Of a DNA stretch of 64,000 bases, positions 26,494 through 34,128 are shown in pieces. The translations under genes and the position numbers were made by a program. Positions within the stretch are counted from its first letter, which is position 1. The number at the start of each line of letters is the position of its first letter. The notes under the pieces were generated by a model. That model did no database searches. It saw only the letters and a list, made by a program, of their open reading frames with translations, and was not told the origin of the DNA. Origin of the DNA: Kiritimatiellia bacterium. GTDB taxonomy: Bacteria; Verrucomicrobiota; Kiritimatiellia; JAAZAB01. The DNA lies in NCBI GenBank assembly GCA_028718125.1, contig JAQUMN010000014.1, positions 32,765 to 96,764 of the forward strand, read 5' to 3'.

Positions 26494-27705
26494 ATGAAAA
26501 CCAAATTTACCATTGGCCTCGGCGGGATTACCTCCCCCCGCGGCTTTCGGGCCGCAGGTGTGGCCGCCGGCATCAAAAGCGACAAGCGGGATATGGCTCT
26601 TCTGGTCTCGGATAGCCCCGCCGTCATAGCCGGGGTGTTCACCACGAACCGGGTGACCGCCGCGCCCGTCCAGCTATGCCGCGAACGATTGGCCGCCCGG
26701 CAGGCATGCGCCATTATCGTCAACAGTGGCAATGCCAACGCCTGCACCGGCGCGGACGGTATGCGCGATGCGCGCCGCATGACCCAAATGACCGCTGATT
26801 TCCTTAAGGTGGCAGAGCCGACCGTTTTCGTGTGTTCCACCGGCACCATCGGCCGACCATTACCCATGGACAAAATCGAGGGTGGCATCCGCCTGGCCGT
26901 CAAGGCACTTTCACCCGCCGGCGGCGCAGACGCGGCCACGGCCATCATGACGACCGACACCAAACCCAAGCAGGTCGCCGCAACAATCGAAATCGACGGC
27001 AAACCTGTGACCATCGGCGGCATGGCCAAGGGCGCCGGCATGATTCACCCGAACATGGCGACGTTGCTTGTGTTTTTAACCACAGACGCCGCCGTGAAGT
27101 CGCTCGCGCTGCAGGATTGCCTGGCAACCGCAGTCGACAAAAGCTTTAACCGGATTTCGGTGGACGGGGATCGGAGCACCAATGACACCGCGCTTTTCCT
27201 GGCCAACGGCGCGGCCCAGAACGCGCCACTCGATGGCCGGCATCCGCGCTGGAAGGCGTTTTGCGCCGCCGTCAACGCCCTGACCGGCGAACTCGCGCGC
27301 CAGATTGTCAAGGACGGCGAAGGTGCCACCAAGCTGGTCACCGTAACGGTCCGGAGTGCGCCGGGCCGCCGCGCGGCGGAAAAAGTCGCCCGCGCCGTGG
27401 CTAATTCGCTCCTGGTAAAAACATCCTGGTTCGGCGCCGACCCCAATTGGGGCCGTGTGATTTGCGCCGTGGGCTATGCCGGCGTGCCGGTAAATCCGGA
27501 CCGGATTGACATTGCCTACAATGGACAGACCGCGGTGCGCGACGGGCAGCCGGTTGGCCTGGCGCCGGAAATCCTGCATGCGATCATCGCCAAGCCGGAA
27601 TTCGGCATCGAGATTGATTTGCACCTGGGCCGCTCAACGTATACCATGACAACCTGTGATTGCAGTGACGCCTACGTGCATATTAATGCATCGTATATGA
27701 CATAA
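26494..27705 (+). CDS. argJ: Bifunctional glutamate N-acetyltransferase / ornithine acetyltransferase
   Basis: ArgJ moves the acetyl group from N-acetylornithine to glutamate (cyclic arginine pathway) and may also use acetyl-CoA. The 403-residue product starts MKTKFTIGLGGITSPRGFRA. It carries the self-cleavage site KGAGMIHPNMATLL, with nucleophile T190, so it should mature into alpha and beta chains. Other family motifs are NSGNANACTG, STGTIGRPLP and SFNRISVDGDRSTNDT. The order argJ-argB-argD is a normal arginine cluster. Confidence 0.97.
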   Translation: MKTKFTIGLGGITSPRGFRAAGVAAGIKSDKRDMALLVSDSPAVIAGVFTTNRVTAAPVQLCRERLAARQACAIIVNSGNANACTGADGMRDARRMTQMTADFLKVAEPTVFVCSTGTIGRPLPMDKIEGGIRLAVKALSPAGGADAATAIMTTDTKPKQVAATIEIDGKPVTIGGMAKGAGMIHPNMATLLVFLTTDAAVKSLALQDCLATAVDKSFNRISVDGDRSTNDTALFLANGAAQNAPLDGRHPRWKAFCAAVNALTGELARQIVKDGEGATKLVTVTVRSAPGRRAAEKVARAVANSLLVKTSWFGADPNWGRVICAVGYAGVPVNPDRIDIAYNGQTAVRDGQPVGLAPEILHAIIAKPEFGIEIDLHLGRSTYTMTTCDCSDAYVHINASYMT

Positions 27706-27780
27706 GAGAAAAGATTAGCGCAAAAAGGCGCAAAAAGCATAAATTGATTTTGCGCATCTTGCGGCGAAATGTTGTTGCCA

Positions 27781-28659
27781 ATGCAAAAGATAATTGAAAA
27801 AGCCGGCGTCCTGATCGAGGCCATGCCTTACATCCAGGCCTTCCGCGGGGAAACGGTGGTCATCAAGTTCGGCGGCAGCGCCATGGAGGACAAGGCTTGC
27901 CACAACGGCATCCTCACCGATACGGCTTTCCTGGAGTGCGTGGGCTTAAGGCCGATCATCGTGCACGGCGGCGGAAAAGCCATTTCGCGGCGCATGGCCG
28001 AGGCGGGACTCCAGCCGGTGTTCGTCAACGGGTTGCGGGTAACGGATGAGGCCGCCGTGCACTTGGTGACAGAAGTGCTGAATCACGAGGTAAACGTCGA
28101 AATCGTGGAAACTCTGATCGCGCGGGGCGCGCGGGCCACAGGCATCCAGGGTCCCAGCATTTTACGCGCTGAAAAAGCGTTTTCCATTGACAAAGTCACG
28201 GGCCAGCCGATGGATATCGGGTTCGTGGGTAAAATCATCGGCATAGACCCGGCGCCGATTGCGGCCTGCCTGGAAGCGGGTATGATTCCCGTGATCACGC
28301 CGTTGGCCCGAGGCGCGGATGGCGCCGTTTATAACATTAATGCGGACGAATCTGCGGCGGCCATTGCCCGGGCCGTTCGGGCCCGCAAATTGGTTTTCCT
28401 TTCGGACGTACAGGGCCTCCTGCGTGACCCGCAGAATCCGGACTCGGTCATTTCCACGTTGAAACGCAGCGCCGTGGAAGCCCTGATCAGGGAAGGTGTG
28501 ATTGCCGGAGGCATGTTGCCGAAAATCAGGGGCGCGCTTGACGCATTGGCCGCCGGCGTTCGCAAAGTGCATGTCGTGGACGGGCGCATGCCGCATTCAT
28601 TGTTGTTGGAAATATTCACAGATCAAGGAATAGGAACGGAGATTATTCAAGATGAGTAA
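27781..28659 (+). CDS. argB: Acetylglutamate kinase
   Basis: ArgB phosphorylates N-acetylglutamate, the second committed step of arginine synthesis. The product (292 residues from the ATG at 27781) starts MQKIIEKAGVLIEAMPYIQA and has VVIKFGGSAM, IVHGGGKAIS, NVEIVETLI and YNINADESAAAIARAV, all typical. An in-frame ATG at 27769 would add four residues; neither start has a clear ribosome-binding site. The gap before it holds a GCGCAAAA/TTTTGCGC symmetric repeat. Its end overlaps argD by 8 bases. Confidence 0.96.
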   Translation: MQKIIEKAGVLIEAMPYIQAFRGETVVIKFGGSAMEDKACHNGILTDTAFLECVGLRPIIVHGGGKAISRRMAEAGLQPVFVNGLRVTDEAAVHLVTEVLNHEVNVEIVETLIARGARATGIQGPSILRAEKAFSIDKVTGQPMDIGFVGKIIGIDPAPIAACLEAGMIPVITPLARGADGAVYNINADESAAAIARAVRARKLVFLSDVQGLLRDPQNPDSVISTLKRSAVEALIREGVIAGGMLPKIRGALDALAAGVRKVHVVDGRMPHSLLLEIFTDQGIGTEIIQDE

Positions 28660-29875
28660 AACGACAGATATCATTCAACAGTTCGACGAGCATGTCATTC
28701 CCTCTTACGCCCGCCGGCCGATCGTGTTTGTCAAAGGCAAAGGCGTTAAGCTCTGGGACGCCGAAGGCAAAGTCTACCTGGATTTCCTGGCAGGGATTTC
28801 CGTGTTGAACGTCGGACACAGCCATCCGGCCGTCGTGGACGCCATCCGCCAGCAGGCGGGCCAGCTGACGCACGTCTCCAACCTGTATTACACGGAAAAC
28901 CAGGGGCGCCTGGCCAAGGCACTCGCCGACCGCGCACTGGGCGGCAAGTGTTTCTTCTGCAATTCCGGCGCCGAGGCCAACGAGGCGCTGATCAAGCTGG
29001 CCCGCCTTTGGGGTCATGAAAAGAACCGCTTTGAAATCATTACAATGAAGAATTCGTTTCATGGCCGGACGCTGGCGACCCTGACCGCCACCGGCCAGGA
29101 TAAGGTGCAGAAAGGGTTCGACCCCCTGCCGTCCGGTTTTGTCCACGCCAAATTCAACGACCTGGAATCGGTCAAGGAATCCGTCACGGCGCGAACGGCC
29201 GCAATCCTGGTGGAAGCGGTCCAGGGCGAAGGCGGCGTAATTCCCGCGGAAAAGGAATTCATGCAGGGCCTGCGCGCTCTCTGCAACGATAAAGATATTC
29301 TGCTCCTGTGCGACGAAGTTCAATGCGGCATGGGCCGGACCGGCAAGTGGTTTGCATTCCAGCATTTTGATGTTGAGCCGGACGCCTTTTCGCTGGCCAA
29401 GGCGCTGGGCAGCGGCTTGCCCATCGGCGCCATCGTGACCAATGCAAAGCTGGCGGACGTATTCCAGCCGGGAAAACATGGCAGCACCTTTGGTGGCACG
29501 CCCCTGGCCTGCGCGGCGGCCCTGGCTACCCTGCAAGTCATTGAGCAGGAAAACCTGCTCCAGCACGCCTCGGACCTGGGCGCCAGGCTGAGAAAGGGAT
29601 TGCAGGCCCTGGTGGAAAAATATCCCAAGCACCTTGCTGAAGTGCGCGGGCTGGGACTCATGCTCGGCCTCGTGCTCACTGCTACGGCCAAACCGCTGGA
29701 AGACAAATTGATGGAAATGGGCCTGATCACGCTGGCCACAGGCAAACAAGTGATCCGGTTCCTCCCGCCGCTTACCGTGAAACCGGGCGAAGTGGATGAA
29801 GCGCTGGATATGATTGCCGACGCCTGTGCGGAATTGTTCGGCGCCCCCGCGGTAGAAGAAGCTAAACCGGAATAG
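28652..29875 (+). CDS. argD: Acetylornithine aminotransferase
   Basis: ArgD is a PLP-dependent class III aminotransferase that converts N-acetylglutamate semialdehyde to N-acetylornithine; the family can also serve lysine synthesis. The 407-residue product has FLAGISVLNVGHSHPAVVDA, NSGAEANEALIKLAR, FHGRTLATLTATGQ, LLLCDEVQCGMGRTGKW and the PLP-lysine region SLAKALGSGLPIGA. The start overlaps argB by 8 bases, consistent with coupling. A LysA-like gene follows, so the dual arginine/lysine role is plausible. Confidence 0.97.
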   Translation: MSKTTDIIQQFDEHVIPSYARRPIVFVKGKGVKLWDAEGKVYLDFLAGISVLNVGHSHPAVVDAIRQQAGQLTHVSNLYYTENQGRLAKALADRALGGKCFFCNSGAEANEALIKLARLWGHEKNRFEIITMKNSFHGRTLATLTATGQDKVQKGFDPLPSGFVHAKFNDLESVKESVTARTAAILVEAVQGEGGVIPAEKEFMQGLRALCNDKDILLLCDEVQCGMGRTGKWFAFQHFDVEPDAFSLAKALGSGLPIGAIVTNAKLADVFQPGKHGSTFGGTPLACAAALATLQVIEQENLLQHASDLGARLRKGLQALVEKYPKHLAEVRGLGLMLGLVLTATAKPLEDKLMEMGLITLATGKQVIRFLPPLTVKPGEVDEALDMIADACAELFGAPAVEEAKPE

Positions 29876-30006
29876 TCTGATTTTAGATTTTCGATTGCCA
29901 ATTGCCGATTTTTTCAAGCTTAATCAGAAATCGCAAGCAAGGGATTAGTTGCGGCACCCCAACAACTGTCCTCCTACAATCGGAAATCGAAAATCATAAA
30001 TTGATT
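29876..30006. repeat. AATC-type symmetric intergenic repeat
   Basis: The left edge reads GATTTTAGATTTTCGATTG and the right edge CAATCGGAAATCGAAAATC, so the ends can pair around about 60 unrelated bases. It fills the gap between argD and the decarboxylase gene and is related to the repeats at 9367-9439 and 36190-36247. Confidence 0.55.
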
Positions 30007-31260
30007 ATGTCCACCCGGATCAATCCAAGAGTCGTGTATTTACCGACGCACGCGATCCAGCGCGCGGCGCGGCGGTTCCCCACGCCGTTTTTCATTTACG
30101 AGGAAAGCCGCATTCGCGCCAACTGCAAGCGCTTTCGCAACACATTCCGGCGCTATTTCCCGAACTTTGCGCCGCTCTTTGCCGTCAAGGCCAACACGAA
30201 CCCGGAAATTCTGCGCATTATATTTTCGGAAGGCTTTGGCGCGGACGCCTCGAGCGAAGCGGAGGCCTGGATCACCCGGCGCCTGGGCGCCACAGGCATG
30301 TACACCGGCAACTACACCACCGCAGACGAATTTCGCTTCGTGCTCAATACCGGGTGCTTCCGGTTGAACCTGGACGATGCCAGCATGTTGCCGGCCCTGC
30401 GGAAAATCGGCGTGCCGGAATTTCTTTCGTTCCGTATTAACCCGGGCATCAGCCAGGGCGGCATGAAAAGCCTTTATCTGGCCGGGCCCGATGCCAAGTT
30501 CGGCGTCCCCACGCGCGATGTTGTGGCGGCGTACTGGGAGGCGCGTGCACTGGGCGTCCGGCGCTTCGGCATCCATGCCATGACCGGCAGCAATGTGCTC
30601 GACGAGCGCTACTTCGCGGCGGTGGCTGCCAAATTACTGGAAATCGCCGGCAAGGTAAAAAAAGCCATCGGCATTGATTTTGAATGCCTGAACGTGGGCG
30701 GCGGCTTTGGCGTCCCCTACCGCCCGGAGCAGCCCAGCCTCGATCTCGACCGGGTGGCGCAGGGCATTCGGCGCGTTTTCGACCGGCAGTGCAAGCGCTA
30801 CAATTTGCGCGAGCCAGTGCTCATGGCCGAACCGGGACGTTGGATCATGGCCGATGCCGGCTGGCTGGTCGGCCGCGTTCACGTCGTGAAGCACAGTTCC
30901 AAAACGTTTGTTGGCATTGATGCCGGCATGAACGACCTGCCCCGCCCGGCTATTTACGGCGCTTACCATTACATCGCCGTTGTCGGCAAGCCGCCGCGCG
31001 GCCGGAAGGAACTGGTAAACGTGGTGGGGCGCCTGTGCGAGAACAACGACCAGTTTGCCAGGGACCGGCGCCTGCCGGTCGTCGCGGTGGGCGATCTCAT
31101 GGCCATCCATAACGCGGGAGCGCATGCCTACGCTATGGGGCACAATTATAATAACCGTCTGCGGAGCGCTGAGGTCCTGATCACGCGCACCGGCGCGCTT
31201 AAAATAATCCGCCGCGCGGAAACTATCCGCGATTTGTTCCGGACAACAAACCTTGCGTAG
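30007..31260 (+). CDS. Diaminopimelate decarboxylase-family protein (LysA-like)
   Basis: This is a fold-type III PLP decarboxylase (LysA/ornithine decarboxylase family). The 417-residue product has the PLP lysine K61 in LFAVKANTNPEIL, the GGGFG phosphate-binding loop (LNVGGGFGVPYRPEQPS) and EPGRWIMADAGWLV. The C-terminal active-site region has VGRLCENNDQF with the Cys expected for diaminopimelate decarboxylase. Meso-diaminopimelate is therefore the likely substrate, but carboxynorspermidine decarboxylase and other relatives cannot be excluded. The start ATG at 30007 follows the repeat, with no strong ribosome-binding site. Confidence 0.85.
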   Translation: MSTRINPRVVYLPTHAIQRAARRFPTPFFIYEESRIRANCKRFRNTFRRYFPNFAPLFAVKANTNPEILRIIFSEGFGADASSEAEAWITRRLGATGMYTGNYTTADEFRFVLNTGCFRLNLDDASMLPALRKIGVPEFLSFRINPGISQGGMKSLYLAGPDAKFGVPTRDVVAAYWEARALGVRRFGIHAMTGSNVLDERYFAAVAAKLLEIAGKVKKAIGIDFECLNVGGGFGVPYRPEQPSLDLDRVAQGIRRVFDRQCKRYNLREPVLMAEPGRWIMADAGWLVGRVHVVKHSSKTFVGIDAGMNDLPRPAIYGAYHYIAVVGKPPRGRKELVNVVGRLCENNDQFARDRRLPVVAVGDLMAIHNAGAHAYAMGHNYNNRLRSAEVLITRTGALKIIRRAETIRDLFRTTNLA

Positions 31261-31287
31261 AGCCTAAGAGGTTAAGCACTAAATTAG

Positions 31288-31312
31288 GCCCCGCAAGGCG
31301 GGGCGACTTTTA
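31288..31312 (+). terminator. Intrinsic terminator after the LysA-like gene
   Basis: A 7-bp GC stem (GCCCCGC, loop AAG, GCGGGGC; 31288-31304) is followed by GACTTTTATT, 28 bases after the stop codon. Confidence 0.75.
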
Positions 31313-31323
31313 TTCTGTTCGGA

Positions 31324-31414
31324 TTGTCATCCTGAACGCAGTGAAGAGCCTGCCCCGAGCGAAGTCGAAGGGATCTCTCGCGGCGAGATTCCTCTTCTAC
31401 GCTCGGAATGACAA
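31324..31414. repeat. Palindromic repeat with TTGTCAT ends
   Basis: The left end (TTGTCATCCTGAACGCAGTG) and right end (ACGCTCGGAATGACAA) are imperfect inverted repeats around about 50 bases, including CGAGCGAAGTCGAAGGGATC. It belongs to the widespread TCATTCTGAGCGAAGCGAAG-type intergenic repeats. Confidence 0.75.
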
Positions 31415-31436
31415 CAAAGACGGATTGTCCGCCATA

Positions 31437-31463
31437 GGCGGATCCGCCTCCGGCGGAAAATTC
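31437..31463. repeat. 27-bp GGCGGATCC repeat, copy 1
   Basis: These 27 bases recur exactly at 34093-34119. The core is the palindrome GGCGGATCCGCC followed by TCCGGCGGAAAATTC. It lies in the 353-base gap 31261-31613, which otherwise holds only the terminator, the palindromic repeat at 31324 and a hairpin at 31557-31590. Confidence 0.8.
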
Positions 31464-31556
31464 CTATGCATTTAATTAGGCCTTCGGCTACTTTCTCTTT
31501 TGTAGAAGGGCGGGCATACTGCTTCGGTTGCCCGTCGTTCCGCGATCCATCCCGGA

Positions 31557-31590
31557 GGGCATTTCCCGATGCCACATCGGGGAAGTGCCC
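31557..31590. repeat. Long near-perfect hairpin 3' of the amidotransferase gene
   Basis: Arms 31557-31571 and 31575-31590 pair almost perfectly (one bulged base) around a 3-base loop. It lies 24 bases beyond the stop of the minus-strand amidotransferase gene. There is no T-run, so it may stabilise the mRNA end or be a repeat. Confidence 0.5.
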
Positions 31591-31613
31591 TTCTCCAAAC
31601 TGATTGAAATTCC

Positions 31614-32300
31614 TTATAAGACCCCCGCTAACTTGAAAAAATTGACCAGGATCGTCCGGCCGTCCATATACGGCTTTTCCCAGCGTTCGGCGTGGAATTG
31701 CGTGCCGTATAACAGCCGCGTGCCATGTCGGATCATTTCATAATTACATTCCGTGCTTTTCGCCAGGTGGATAAAGCCCCACGGCAGTTTTTTGATCTCG
31801 CACCGATGGCTTTCGCGAACCCGGAAGCTACGGCCTAAACCAGCCAAGACCGGATCCGCGCGTAAAATTTTTACCTCCACAAAGGCATCCGCATAGTAAT
31901 AGCCCGGATGGCCCTTGACGGCGCCGGTATCCGGCTCCCCGGGCCGGCATTTGCGCATCGGCTCATCCGGCAAGCGATGGACCTTGTGCAAATCACGGTT
32001 AAAACAATGGCCGATCAGCTGGTGGCCCTGGCAGATGGCCAGAAGCGGTATTTTCGTAGTGTGCAGAATATCGTTGAGCCCGTATAGATCCGATATGCGG
32101 ATCGTCGGCCAGGGATCCGGGGAGCCGGTGATAATGATGGCCCGGGGATTCACGGCGTTCACACAGACGGGATTCGCATTCGCATAGTGCATCGTTAAAA
32201 CCGGCTTGCCGGTCAAATGTTCCACCCGGCATTTAAACCCGGTGGCCCCGTCACGCTGGTCATAGTCTTTCCGATTCCGCATGCTGACCACAAGAATCAT
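31614..32300 (-). CDS. Class I glutamine amidotransferase-like protein
   Basis: The 228-residue product is a stand-alone class I amidotransferase domain. The nucleophile elbow is LLAICQGHQ (C90), the oxyanion region AIIITGSPDPW, and the C-terminal His-Glu pair is in GTQFHAERWEKP. These three make the catalytic triad complete. I start at the ATG at 32300, which has GGGAG before it. The synthase partner is unknown; the family includes GMP synthase subunits and gamma-glutamyl hydrolases. It is divergent from the phosphoribosyltransferase gene. Confidence 0.82.
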   Translation of the reverse strand: MILVVSMRNRKDYDQRDGATGFKCRVEHLTGKPVLTMHYANANPVCVNAVNPRAIIITGSPDPWPTIRISDLYGLNDILHTTKIPLLAICQGHQLIGHCFNRDLHKVHRLPDEPMRKCRPGEPDTGAVKGHPGYYYADAFVEVKILRADPVLAGLGRSFRVRESHRCEIKKLPWGFIHLAKSTECNYEMIRHGTRLLYGTQFHAERWEKPYMDGRTILVNFFKLAGVL

Positions 32301-32340
32301 GGCAGAACTCCCATAAAATATTGACCGCATGGCATGGCAT

Positions 32341-32499
32341 TTGTTACATATTCAGCGGCGGCTGTAAAGAATTTACACCGCTGACTTGCCCGCAGTGCTT
32401 CGCCCCGCGATGCAGGCGGATTACACAGATGGGCGTGGATTCATATCCGTGCAACCCGTGCTATCCGCGGTTAAAATTTTTAGCTCATATCAAGGCATC
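32341..32499. repeat. Degenerate intergenic repeat (ATCCGTG type)
   Basis: This gap carries GCGGATTACACAGATGGGCG, then ATCCGTGCAACCCGTGCTAT and CCGCGGTTAAAATTT. The motif style, repeated CCGTG/GATTACAC words ending in TTAAAATT, looks like a dispersed intergenic repeat rather than a gene. It may also hold the promoters of the two divergent genes, which I cannot place. Confidence 0.4.
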
Positions 32500-32967
32500 A
32501 TGAAATACCGTAACGTCTCGTGGTCTGAAATTGATGCGTGCGTTGAAACGGTAGGCCGGGCCATCCGCGCCGCGCGGTTCCGTCCGGACTGCATTGTCGC
32601 CATCCTCAAGGGCGGCATGGTGCCCGCGCGCCTGCTTTCCGACTTTTTCGGCTCCATTGAAATCTATCCCATTCGCGTCAAGGCCTACGACGGGATCCGC
32701 AAACTGGAACGTATCCGGCTCGAATCCTTCCGGTATCCCATTGGCCGCAAAAGCGTGCTCCTGGTAGACGACATTCACGATTCCGGACAGACGATACAGA
32801 CAGTGATGCGGCTGCTTCAACGCCGCCGCCCGCGCGCCCTGCACTCCGTCACCCTGTATTTCAAGCAGGGCGTCGACCAGCGCCCGGATTTCCATTGCCG
32901 GACCGTGCCCCACGATGTCTGGGTGGTTTTTCCCTGGGAACGCCATGAAACCTACGGGGGAAAGTAA
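32500..32967 (+). CDS. Phosphoribosyltransferase family protein
   Basis: The 155-residue product (start MKYRNVSWSEIDACVETVGR) has the PRPP-binding motif VLLVDDIHDSGQTIQTV (about 88-104) and the upstream loop AILKGGMVPARLLSDF that contacts pyrophosphate. The C-terminal hood reads DVWVVFPWERHET, typical of xanthine/hypoxanthine-type enzymes (Gpt, HpT-like). A purine salvage role is the best guess; the base specificity cannot be read. The adjacent divergent amidotransferase-like gene might also be in nucleotide metabolism. Confidence 0.85.
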   Translation: MKYRNVSWSEIDACVETVGRAIRAARFRPDCIVAILKGGMVPARLLSDFFGSIEIYPIRVKAYDGIRKLERIRLESFRYPIGRKSVLLVDDIHDSGQTIQTVMRLLQRRRPRALHSVTLYFKQGVDQRPDFHCRTVPHDVWVVFPWERHETYGGK

Positions 32968-33081
32968 ACGGAAATTGCCGTCCCGGCCAGCCCCTTTTTA
33001 CCTTGTAGCAGCGGAAATATTGTTTTACGCTTACGAAGTTTTTGCCACGCGTCACTTAAAGCGCCGCAGGAGAAATAAACC

Positions 33082-33999
33082 ATGTTCATTGATATTCATT
33101 GCCACGTATGCCGGAAAGCGGGGCCGCCGCGGGGCGCGGGGTATAAACTTGGCAAGCCGCAGGCCGCACACCAGGCGTTTGCCACGCCGGATCAGTTGTT
33201 GGCCATTTATGACCACCTCGGCGTCGAGCGCGGCGTAATATTGCCTGTAGGCATGGTGGAATGTCACAACCAGACTCAGTCCAACGAAGAGGCCCTGGAA
33301 ATCTGCGCGCAGTACCCGCAACGCTTCATCCCGTTCTGTTACATCGACCCGCGCGCCATCAGCAACAGCGCGGATGCTCCCCTGGGGGATATGATGCAGT
33401 ATTACAAGGACCAAGGCTGCCGGGGAATCGGTGAAATCTGCGCCAACCTGCCTTTCCTGAATCCGATGGTGCAGAACCTGTTCCGCCATGCCGAGGCGGC
33501 CGGTTTCCCGCTGACCTTTCATATCTCCACGCGCTTCGACCACGATTACGGCATTTATGACGACCCGGGCCTGCCGCAATTGGAAACGTCGTTGCAGCGT
33601 TTTCCGAAACTGAAGTTTTTCGGGCACTCACAGCCGTTCTGGGCCGAGATGGCGCCTTTGGACACCGTGGCCGGCCGCGCCGGCTATCCTAAGACGCCGG
33701 TCAAGGAGGAAGGCGCCCTGCCCAAGCTGATGCGCAAATACGGGAATCTTCACGGCGACCTCTCCGCCGGCAGCGGATGCAATGCCCTGACACGCGATCC
33801 GGAATATGCCGTCAAGTTTCTGACGGAATTCCAGGATCGCCTGCTGTTCGGTATGGACATCTGCACGCCGCCGCCAGCCTCGGCACCCTGCCCGCTGATC
33901 GATTTCCTGCTCGACCTCCGTAAGCAAAAAAAGATATCCGAGGCCGTCTTCCAGAAAGTGGCCCGCGAAAACGCCGTCCGCTTGCTGGGCCTGAGTTAG
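33082..33999 (+). CDS. Amidohydrolase family protein (amidohydrolase_2 type)
   Basis: The 305-residue product is a metal-dependent TIM-barrel hydrolase of the amidohydrolase_2 group (ACMSD-like decarboxylases and lactonases). The first metal ligands are in MFIDIHCHV. Further ligands are likely H in LTFHIST and FFGHSQPFW, and D in LLFGMDIC. The start has AGGAGA before it. The substrate is unknown. A homologous use in sugar or aromatic degradation is possible, but the neighbours do not support a specific pathway. Confidence 0.85.
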   Translation: MFIDIHCHVCRKAGPPRGAGYKLGKPQAAHQAFATPDQLLAIYDHLGVERGVILPVGMVECHNQTQSNEEALEICAQYPQRFIPFCYIDPRAISNSADAPLGDMMQYYKDQGCRGIGEICANLPFLNPMVQNLFRHAEAAGFPLTFHISTRFDHDYGIYDDPGLPQLETSLQRFPKLKFFGHSQPFWAEMAPLDTVAGRAGYPKTPVKEEGALPKLMRKYGNLHGDLSAGSGCNALTRDPEYAVKFLTEFQDRLLFGMDICTPPPASAPCPLIDFLLDLRKQKKISEAVFQKVARENAVRLLGLS

Positions 34000-34020
34000 G
34001 CCGCCAAAGACGGCAACTGA

Positions 34021-34119
34021 TTTATGTGGGAGGCGCACTGTGTGCGGCGACTGTCGCGGCACATAGCGCCCCTCCTACCAAGATTTTCCGCTGGCGGATC
34101 CGCCTCCGGCGGAAAATTC
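34021..34119. repeat. GGAGGCGC hairpin plus 27-bp repeat, copy 2
   Basis: The left part (GGGAGGCGC and GCGCCCCTCC arms, 34027-34076) forms a large imperfect hairpin around GGCGACTGTCGCGGC. The right part, 34093-34119, is an exact copy of the 27 bases at 31437-31463. Both lie between the convergent amidohydrolase and uvrB genes. Confidence 0.65.
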
Positions 34120-34128
34120 ATTATATTT

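Noticed and set aside
28643..29917. 424-codon minus-strand frame opposite argD
   Set aside because: argD is unmistakable, and the antisense product has no recognisable domain.
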